6,441 nt of DNA from Crocinitomicaceae bacterium (GTDB taxonomy: Bacteria; Bacteroidota; Bacteroidia; Flavobacteriales_D; Crocinitomicaceae): positions 1 to 6,441 of the forward strand of contig JAHEMP010000138.1 of assembly GCA_024643585.1 (NCBI GenBank), in the 5' to 3' direction. Numbering within the stretch: the first letter of the stretch is position 1; each line of letters opens with the position of its first letter. Both the position numbers and the translations under genes were made by a program. This document shows positions 1-5,033 of this stretch, in pieces. A model generated the notes under the pieces. It did not search any database. It worked only from the letters and a program-made list of their open reading frames with translations, and was not told the DNA's origin.

Positions 1-531
1 CACGGAAGACAATTTCTTTCTCTGAGAATTTAATACAATGTTTTCCAAACGTTTAACCAGTACATTACCCCATCCTCGCTTATTGAATTGGTACAAATAT
101 TCGTAATTTGGGCTAAGATTGAAAAAATGCATTTTTGAAAGAATTGAAATGCTATCGATATTATCGTTTTTAGCTTCAATATTTTCATTTACAATAAAAG
201 CCCAAGGTTCTACGGACAAAATGAAAGATCCATTTGTTGTTTCTTTATTGAGTTTCTTAATAATAGCTCGATTGTAAACTTCCCCATATGACGAATTATT
301 CAAGGTGAAAGAAAAATTGTAAAATTCTTCGTTTGCTAGGTGCTTATTTAACACTTTAGGCTGTATTCCTTGCGCTGAACGCGAAGAACCCAAAATAAGT
401 GACGTTTGTTTCGTAGAAGCAAATCGACTGTAAAAATCGTCTGTAGATCCATCAGCAAAATAGCCGAAAACAAGGTGGATGATTACCCCAAGAAATAAAT
501 AGAAAGAAAGTTTTTGAATAAATTTCTTCAT
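1..531 (-). CDS. SGNH/AlgJ-like acyl-transfer partner protein, N-terminal part (runs off left edge)
   Basis: Reading right to left from ATG 529-531 gives 177 open codons up to the window edge, so the C-terminus is missing. Residues 8-24 are a single hydrophobic segment after MKKFIQK, fitting an N-terminal membrane anchor with the rest in the periplasm. The segment LILGSSRSAQGI (45-56) resembles the first SGNH/GDSL block; the likely nucleophile is Ser50 of GSSR. The segment NFSFTLNNSSYG (72-83) resembles a later conserved block of AlgJ/DltD-like proteins. The catalytic Asp/His block would lie outside the window and cannot be checked. The gene starts 3 bases after the MBOAT stop (TAA GTG ATG), so translational coupling is likely; GTG at 532-534 is an alternative start. 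In such pairs the MBOAT moves the acyl group across the membrane and the SGNH protein transfers it to the glycan. The family call is inferred from motif and neighbour; the acceptor is unknown. Confidence 0.72.
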   Translation of the reverse strand, partial: MKKFIQKLSFYLFLGVIIHLVFGYFADGSTDDFYSRFASTKQTSLILGSSRSAQGIQPKVLNKHLANEEFYNFSFTLNNSSYGEVYNRAIIKKLNKETTNGSFILSVEPWAFIVNENIEAKNDNIDSISILSKMHFFNLSPNYEYLYQFNKRGWGNVLVKRLENIVLNSQRKKLSSV

Positions 532-534
532 CAC

Positions 535-1965
535 TTAAAATTGAAAATAAATGAATTCCTCCTTGCCGAAAGTACCGAAAAACATTATTGAACAGAATAC
601 CAAGGCATAAAGTATTCTTCTTTGGTTAGGTTGAAAAGTCCCTAAATCCAAACCGTGTTCTTTCTCTTGCTGAAACCATTCTACGACAATTAGAAACAAT
701 ATATTGAAAATCAAATATATCATATCCAGCTTAGGCGTTATCAAAGAAGGGAATTCAAAAAGTGATATTGAAAATAGATTGTTTAAATAATCAAATGCGA
801 TGGTGACATTTGGTGCTCGGAAAAATACCCAAGCAATACAGACAAGAAAAAAGGTGCCCGAAATTTTAATGAGTTTTTGAATACCTAACCTTTTCTTCAA
901 AGGCTTTTTTTCTCTTTTGAGGAAAATCGATGGTAAAAAATAAAGTGCATTTAAAAATCCCCAGACCAAGAATGTCCAGTTCGCGCCATGCCAAAAACCA
1001 CTTACTAAAAATATGATCATTACATTTCGGATGGTCGTGGAGCGGCTTCCAAGACTTCCTCCTAATGGATAGTAAATGTAATCTCTAAACCACGTCGTTA
1101 AGGAAATATGCCAACGTCTCCAGAATTCTGCAATATTTGACGAGAAGTAAGGAAAGTTAAAATTTTTCATTAAATCAAATCCGAACAAGCGAGCTATACC
1201 AATGGCCATATCGGAATAGCCTGAGAAATCTGCATAAATTTGAAATGCAAAAAAGACCGCGCCCAAAAGCAAAGTGCTTCCTGAATAGGAGTCGTAATTC
1301 AAGAATATCTCAGAAACATATATGGAGCAATTGTTAGAAATTACAACTTTTTTGAAAAGTCCCCAAAGTATTTGTCGCATACCATCTGAGGCTTGGTTGT
1401 AATCAAAAAAACGTTTCTTGTAAAATTGGGGCAACAAATTTGTTGCCCTTTCAATAGGACCTGCTACCAATTGCGGGAAAAAACATATAAATGCTAGAAA
1501 AGCAACTATGTCATTCGTAGCTTTCATTTTGCCTTTATACACGTCAATTGTATAACTTAAAGTTTGAAAAGTGTAAAAGGAAATCCCCAAAGGTAAAATC
1601 AGATTTATGTGGTGGGCTTCTATGTGGTAACCGAAAAAGGTAAAAGCTTCTGTAAAGGAATCGATGAAAAAATTGAAATATTTAAAAAATCCGAGAATCC
1701 CTATATTCATTAAAATACTTAACCATAATAGGGCTTTTCTATAGTCCTTATTCGTTGTTTTATCCAGTTTTAAGCCTATGGTGAAATCAATCAATGAACT
1801 TAATATCAATAAACCTAGGAACCGCCAATCCCACCAAGCATAAAAAAAATAACCAGCGATTACAAGGAAAGCATTCTGAAGCTTTAGATTTTTATTGATT
1901 ACAAACCAGTAGACCAGGAAAGTAAAGGGGAGAAATAAGGCGAATTCAATGGAATTAAATAACAT
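535..1965 (-). CDS. MBOAT family O-acyltransferase (AlgI-like)
   Basis: This 476-residue polytopic inner-membrane protein has the usual AlgI-family length. It opens with the typical MLFNSIEFALFLPFTFLVYW and has hydrophobic segments throughout. Family hallmarks appear in order: LPLGISFYTFQTLSYTIDVY (124-143), FFPQLVAGPIERATNLLPQF (162-181), FQIYADFSGYSDMAIGIA (241-258), NFPYFSSNIAEFWRRWHISL (270-289) followed by TWFRDYIYYPLGG, and SGFWHGANW (322-330). His286 and His326 are the two conserved histidines, the second being the presumed catalytic one. In known systems (AlgI, PatA, DltB) such proteins pass an acyl group from a cytoplasmic donor to the periplasmic side for modification of an exported polymer. 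The SGNH-like gene directly downstream and the surrounding polysaccharide genes suggest O-acylation, probably O-acetylation, of a surface glycan. No Shine-Dalgarno sequence precedes the start. The gene may be read from its own promoter or through from the lectin gene 107 bases upstream. Confidence 0.95.
   Translation of the reverse strand: MLFNSIEFALFLPFTFLVYWFVINKNLKLQNAFLVIAGYFFYAWWDWRFLGLLILSSLIDFTIGLKLDKTTNKDYRKALLWLSILMNIGILGFFKYFNFFIDSFTEAFTFFGYHIEAHHINLILPLGISFYTFQTLSYTIDVYKGKMKATNDIVAFLAFICFFPQLVAGPIERATNLLPQFYKKRFFDYNQASDGMRQILWGLFKKVVISNNCSIYVSEIFLNYDSYSGSTLLLGAVFFAFQIYADFSGYSDMAIGIARLFGFDLMKNFNFPYFSSNIAEFWRRWHISLTTWFRDYIYYPLGGSLGSRSTTIRNVMIIFLVSGFWHGANWTFLVWGFLNALYFLPSIFLKREKKPLKKRLGIQKLIKISGTFFLVCIAWVFFRAPNVTIAFDYLNNLFSISLFEFPSLITPKLDMIYLIFNILFLIVVEWFQQEKEHGLDLGTFQPNQRRILYALVFCSIMFFGTFGKEEFIYFQF
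1429..1448. repeat. Perfect 20-bp palindrome inside the MBOAT gene
   Basis: The half-site GGGCAACAAA is followed immediately by its exact reverse complement TTTGTTGCCC, centred between 1438 and 1439. It overlaps the codons for the conserved stretch RATNLLP of the MBOAT protein (about residues 173-179). As RNA it could form an 8-bp stem with an AATT loop. No T-run follows on either strand, so it does not look like an intrinsic terminator. Whether it is functional or a coincidence of codon choice cannot be decided from one sequence. Confidence 0.6.
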
Positions 1966-1975
1966 CGGACTTTTT

Positions 1976-2034
1976 ATTCAAGACCGTTAAATTAATAATT
2001 CATTTAATAATAAAGACTGTTCGGTATCTTGAAT
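1976..2034. repeat. Imperfect inverted repeat between the lectin and MBOAT genes
   Basis: The left arm ATTCAAGACCG (1976-1986) is the reverse complement of the right arm CGGTATCTTGAAT (2022-2034), apart from a 2-base bulge (TA, 2025-2026) in the right arm. This gives 11 pairs around a 35-base AT-rich spacer. On the minus-strand transcript the second arm ends 10 bases before the MBOAT start codon, so a folded leader could affect translation start. A protein-binding dyad is the alternative. No U-run follows on the minus strand, so it does not look like a terminator for the lectin gene. Confidence 0.4.
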
Positions 2035-2072
2035 TACTCTTTTTACCTTACTGGTTCAATTTTAGTTTAGTT

Positions 2073-3050
2073 TTAAATTTTCACAAACTTAAAATAACCC
2101 AAGATACCATTCTCTTGGCTTAACAATTGAATAAAATATGTGCCTTGATCAAGCCTGCCAACATTTATGTCTTGACTGAATAATTCGTTTTGAACTATTT
2201 CTCCTGCAATGTTGTAAATAGTATATTGTTTGATTGAGCTATCTCCAGATGAAATATTTAACAAATCAGAAGTCGGATTTGGATAAATGTCTATTTCATT
2301 AATATTTTTCTCCGGAACACTTGCCGTGGTTGCATTATACAAGCTTAAAACTTCTGTTGGAGTAATATCCCTATCGTATATAAAAATGTCATCAATGTCA
2401 CCTTCGAAGTGTCTATTGATTTGCGTAAAATTAGGTCCCCAGCCTATGTATGTGTCCTCGTTTGAAAAAGGAATATCCACAAGTCCCGATTCTGAATTAT
2501 TTAAAATCCCATTTACATAAACGGTAGCAACGTTATTGTTGTTTCCGTTGTGCTTAAATACTACAACAACATGTTGATACCCCGAATTTATTGCAATAGG
2601 TCCTGATGAACGACAAATACCATATACACCAGAGTTATATGTCGCAAATCCAAGATAACCTTCCATACCGGTACCATTACCAGCTCCATCTATGTAAAAT
2701 TCAGAACCTGCAGTATTTGTTCGATTTGTAAAAATCGGCTGTGAATAACCAGGGGGTGTTGCTGATTGTCGCACCCACGCAGAAATAGTAAAACTCGTAT
2801 TATACCTATATAATTCTGGTGAGGCTGGAATTAGAATTTGATCATTTACTCCATCAAAATAATAAGCACTGTTAACCGAACCAAAACGATCCACTGTTAA
2901 AGTTGCCCCTGAAACGATTCCGTTATTGCCATTTATGCTTGCGTCATTCGCATTTCCAGAAAAAGGCCATGAACCTATTAAACCAATAGTTGGAACTTGG
3001 GCAAAACAAAATGTTGTAAAAAAAGACATGATGATTAGTATTTTTTTCAT
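2073..3050 (-). CDS. Secreted LamG/concanavalin A-like lectin-fold protein with type IX secretion sorting domain
   Basis: The 325-residue product begins with a clear Sec signal peptide, MKKILIIMSFFTTFCFA, with cleavage likely after residue 17. Residues about 23-240 read as one LamG-type (Laminin_G_3) jelly-roll domain. Its hallmarks are LIGSWPFSGNANDASINGN, DRFGSVNSAYYFDGVNDQI (54-72), FTISAWVR (87-94), and the closing FEGDIDDIFIYDRDITPTEV (215-234). Residues about 250-325 form a Por/type IX secretion type A sorting domain, with IYPNPTSDLLNIS (255-267), a central YTIYNIAGEIV, and the terminal GTYFIQLL and FKFVKI. By family knowledge the protein would cross the outer membrane by type IX secretion and be anchored at the surface or released after the tail is removed. 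LamG domains often bind glycans or mediate adhesion, but no enzyme motif or known ligand is visible. It is transcribed in the same direction as, and ahead of, the MBOAT gene. Confidence 0.92.
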   Translation of the reverse strand: MKKILIIMSFFTTFCFAQVPTIGLIGSWPFSGNANDASINGNNGIVSGATLTVDRFGSVNSAYYFDGVNDQILIPASPELYRYNTSFTISAWVRQSATPPGYSQPIFTNRTNTAGSEFYIDGAGNGTGMEGYLGFATYNSGVYGICRSSGPIAINSGYQHVVVVFKHNGNNNNVATVYVNGILNNSESGLVDIPFSNEDTYIGWGPNFTQINRHFEGDIDDIFIYDRDITPTEVLSLYNATTASVPEKNINEIDIYPNPTSDLLNISSGDSSIKQYTIYNIAGEIVQNELFSQDINVGRLDQGTYFIQLLSQENGILGYFKFVKI

Positions 3051-3087
3051 ATGAAATAGCGAATAAGTCGGTTTTGTTGTAATTGGG

Positions 3088-3105
3088 TCAGATTAACCTA
3101 TCTGA
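3088..3105. promoter_or_regulatory. Small dyad upstream of the lectin gene (possible operator)
   Basis: TCAGAT (3088-3093) and its exact reverse complement ATCTGA (3100-3105) flank the 6-base spacer TAACCT. The dyad lies about 38 bases upstream of the lectin start, in the 160-base gap between two divergent genes. It could be a regulator site or a small RNA hairpin. A 6-bp match is expected fairly often by chance, so this is only a candidate. I found no TAnnTTTG box for the lectin gene in this gap. Confidence 0.25.
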
Positions 3106-3182
3106 AATGTGAATCTAATTATTTTATAGAGATTTTCATCAAAAACTACTCAATTAAAAAATAAAACATTCGCAAGTATTAC

Positions 3183-3190
3183 TAAATTTG
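3183..3190 (+). promoter_or_regulatory. Candidate Bacteroidota -7 promoter box (TAAATTTG)
   Basis: TAAATTTG matches the Bacteroidota -7 consensus TAnnTTTG in every fixed position. It ends 20 bases before the GTG start at 3211, implying a very short leader. No TTG-type -33 element is seen at the expected 17-23 base spacing. The octamer also occurs inside the MBOAT gene (1235-1242), so the match alone is weak evidence. Confidence 0.4.
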
Positions 3191-3210
3191 GCACTCTTAA
3201 ATAAATTCTT

Positions 3211-4011
3211 GTGAAGACGCAATTAAAAGAGATCGTAAAAAAACTAATTCCTCAAATAGTAATGAGCCAACCTGGGCTCCTAAAACGCGATCAAAAACGT
3301 ATTGCTGCGTTAAAAGATAAATTCAAAGGAGAAAGATGTTTCATATTAGGAAATGGTCCGTCCTTGAATGAAATGGACTTAAACCTGTTAAAAAATGAAT
3401 TTAGTTTCGCTGTAAATTCTATTTATTACAAAACGCGTGAAATGGGTTATAAACCTACTTTTTTCGTTGCAGAGGACAAACATGTTATTTTGGATAACTT
3501 GAAGGAATTGAATGAATACGAATGTGAATACATGTTCTTTCCCGCTATTTTTAAAGGAAAAGTAAAGAAGGGTGCGAATCGGTTTTTCGCTAATTTGAAT
3601 TATTCATTTTACGTAAGCAGCAATCCTTACTTTGAAAAGTCACGGTTTTCTTTTGAATGTGATAAGCAAATATTTTGTGGTCAATCCGTAACAATTGTAA
3701 ATCTGCAACTTGCTTATTATATGGGCTTTAAAGAGGTTTACTTAATTGGAATGGATTTTTCATATCACATTCCAGAAACAGTAAAAGTTAGTGGGAATGT
3801 CTTAGAAAGCACAGAGGATGATGTGAACCATTTCCACCCTAACTATTTTGGCAAAGGTAAAAAGTGGCATGATCCAAAATTGGACAATGTCTTCCAAAGT
3901 TACAAGCTGGCAAAGAAAATGTTTGAAAAGGATGGTAGAAAAATTGTAAACGCAACGAAGGGAGGGAAACTTGAGCTGTTTGATAGGGTAGATTACCCAT
4001 CTTTGTTTTAA
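3211..4011 (+). CDS. DUF115 / MptE-like protein of a polysaccharide locus
   Basis: This 266-residue, apparently soluble cytoplasmic protein has RCFILGNGPSLNEMD (42-56), the nucleotide-binding-like signature of the DUF115/6-hydroxymethylpterin diphosphokinase MptE-like family. Further family blocks are FCGQSVTIVNLQLAYYMGFK (155-174), VYLIGMDF (176-183), VNHFHPNYFGKGKKWHD (205-221) and the ending NATKGGKLELFDRVDYPSLF. Family members in Bacteroidota often lie in surface-glycan clusters, where their reaction is not settled; a pterin kinase role here is unlikely from context. The layout also resembles GT42 sialyltransferases, so a sugar-transfer role is possible. The start is GTG at 3211: an in-frame TAA at 3202-3204 blocks extension, and residues 1-17 form a plausible leading helix. 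ATG at 3262 (Met18) is the alternative. No Shine-Dalgarno is seen. The stop overlaps that of the convergent glycosyltransferase. Confidence 0.85.
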   Translation: MKTQLKEIVKKLIPQIVMSQPGLLKRDQKRIAALKDKFKGERCFILGNGPSLNEMDLNLLKNEFSFAVNSIYYKTREMGYKPTFFVAEDKHVILDNLKELNEYECEYMFFPAIFKGKVKKGANRFFANLNYSFYVSSNPYFEKSRFSFECDKQIFCGQSVTIVNLQLAYYMGFKEVYLIGMDFSYHIPETVKVSGNVLESTEDDVNHFHPNYFGKGKKWHDPKLDNVFQSYKLAKKMFEKDGRKIVNATKGGKLELFDRVDYPSLF

Positions 4012-4928
4012 AGATATCTCTTCGGATTTGTACTTAACAAACCTAGGCTAACCCAATACCTGAATCGCAAAAGCATACTGCTTCTTCCGATTTTCCCTTG
4101 GAACAAGTAAAAGAACGACAAACCAATAGAAGCAATCCATTTTAATTTCTCTAGGAATAAAGCTTTAAAGTACGCCCAAGCCCCATCTTTCTTAGAAGAT
4201 AGTCTTTGACTATACCCAACACCAATAGCTTGAGTTTTGACAAATTTGGAGGTGGTTCTCTCTATAGGCACACAGTGGTAAACTATAGCTTTGGGTACGT
4301 ATTTTACAGTTAGTTCACTTTTGTAAATACGATTGAAAATTTCTTTTTCTTCACCACCCATCATATTCCCACCTGTTCTTCCAAAGTTGGTGTCAAACAT
4401 CCCAATTTTCTGAAACATAGACATTCGAAATGCCATATTTGAACCCCTGGGATATTGAGGTAGCTTCAAATATCTTTCTTCATCACCTAAATTAAAATAG
4501 CCTAGTATGGAATTTAAATATTTGTTTTCCCAACTTGGGATTTCTGTTTCATAATGCAACAAAATTTTACCTCCTAAAGCTTCTACTTCCCTATTGTTCT
4601 CAAATTCACGAACAATTATTTCAAAATATTCCGAGTCAATAAAAGCATCGTCATCAAGGAAGGTAATATATTCCCCTAATCCTTCCTCAATAGAACGATT
4701 TCTCGCAAAGGAAAGTCCTTGTTGGTATTCTTCAAAATATCGAAAATTCACATTCGGATTTCCTTCTATAAACTGTTCACACAATTCTTTTGTATTACCG
4801 GGAGAATTATTATTAATCAAAACAACCTCGAATAAATCTGGTGAAAGAGTTTGATTCAGTATACTATTGAATATCTGGGGGAGATACTTTTCTCGGTTGT
4901 ATGTACAAATAGAAGCCGTTAATTTCAT
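4008..4928 (-). CDS. Family 2 glycosyltransferase (GT-A fold)
   Basis: The 306-residue product begins directly with the first strand of a GT-A domain, MKLTASICTYNREKYLPQIF, followed by FEVVLINNNSPGNT (33-46), the nucleotide-sugar-binding region. GLSFARNRSIEEGLGEYITFLDDDA (71-95) carries the metal-binding DxD-type motif at Asp92-Asp94. The acceptor side shows RGSNMAFRMSMFQKIGMFD (161-179), then GGNMMGGEEKEIFNRI (186-201), where Glu193 or Glu194 is the likely catalytic base. A hydrophobic stretch (about 264-277) and a basic C-terminus suggest membrane association. The predicted role is adding one sugar to a lipid-linked glycan at the cytoplasmic face of the inner membrane. Donor and acceptor cannot be read from sequence. 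It is divergent from the flippase gene and tail-to-tail with the DUF115 gene. The start matches the family N-terminus and has no Shine-Dalgarno. Confidence 0.93.
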   Translation of the reverse strand: MKLTASICTYNREKYLPQIFNSILNQTLSPDLFEVVLINNNSPGNTKELCEQFIEGNPNVNFRYFEEYQQGLSFARNRSIEEGLGEYITFLDDDAFIDSEYFEIIVREFENNREVEALGGKILLHYETEIPSWENKYLNSILGYFNLGDEERYLKLPQYPRGSNMAFRMSMFQKIGMFDTNFGRTGGNMMGGEEKEIFNRIYKSELTVKYVPKAIVYHCVPIERTTSKFVKTQAIGVGYSQRLSSKKDGAWAYFKALFLEKLKWIASIGLSFFYLFQGKIGRSSMLLRFRYWVSLGLLSTNPKRYL

Positions 4929-4936
4929 TACGGAGA

Positions 4937-4944
4937 TAAAGTTA
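4937..4944 (-). promoter_or_regulatory. Weak -7-like box before the glycosyltransferase
   Basis: On the minus strand this reads TAACTTTA, one base away from the TAnnTTTG consensus, and it ends 8 bases before the ATG. The nearest upstream TTG is 24 bases away, slightly beyond the usual spacing. It is the best candidate in the 105-base divergent gap but could be chance in such AT-rich DNA. Confidence 0.2.
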
Positions 4945-5017
4945 GTACAAATGTTAATTTCAGCTGTTCAATTTTCTCTTTTTTGTTTTTGAATAGCATT
5001 CATATGGTTTACATTCC

Positions 5018-5025
5018 TAAATTTG
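5018..5025 (+). promoter_or_regulatory. Candidate -7 promoter box (TAAATTTG) before the flippase
   Basis: TAAATTTG again fits TAnnTTTG fully and is identical to the box at 3183-3190. It ends 8 bases before ATG 5034, so transcription from it would give an almost leaderless message. The nearest TTG (4989-4991) is 26 bases upstream, longer than the usual 17-23, so the -33 part is poor. If translation really begins at ATG 5004, the box would lie inside the gene and be less likely. Confidence 0.35.
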
Positions 5026-5033
5026 TCAACAGA

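Noticed and set aside
1346..1360. ACTTTT-TTG-AAAAGT hairpin inside the MBOAT gene
   Set aside because: Six AT-rich pairs with a 3-base loop in coding sequence are unremarkable in this base composition.
1991..2010. ATTAATAAT / TTTAATAAT repeat in the MBOAT leader
   Set aside because: It is a short AT-only direct repeat, not a hairpin, and is expected by chance in such AT-rich intergenic DNA.
2287..2520. 77-codon open frame on the plus strand
   Set aside because: It lies wholly antisense to the LamG/type IX sorting-domain gene, which has clear domain hallmarks; its product resembles nothing I know and has no promoter or start signal.
2520..2549. Stem-loop-like sequence (AACGGTAGCAAC, 6-base loop, GTTGTTTCCGTT)
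   Set aside because: It arises where an Asn-rich run (AAC/AAT codons) meets Val/Thr codons in the LamG gene. On the transcribed strand several pairs become mismatches, and no T-run follows.
3999..4015. Hairpin ATCTTT-GTTTT-AAAGAT as a bidirectional terminator
   Set aside because: The stem has only one G-C pair and no T-run follows on either strand, so it is too weak to annotate as a terminator.
4594..4854. 86-codon open frame on the plus strand
   Set aside because: It is antisense to the best conserved part of the glycosyltransferase (the DxD region), is Ser/Lys-rich shadow sequence and has no family features.
5004..5033. Upstream in-frame ATG for the flippase (adds MVYIPKFVNR)
   Set aside because: The family N-terminus begins at MGIVQR, and a -7-like box lies inside this extension; kept only as an alternative start.
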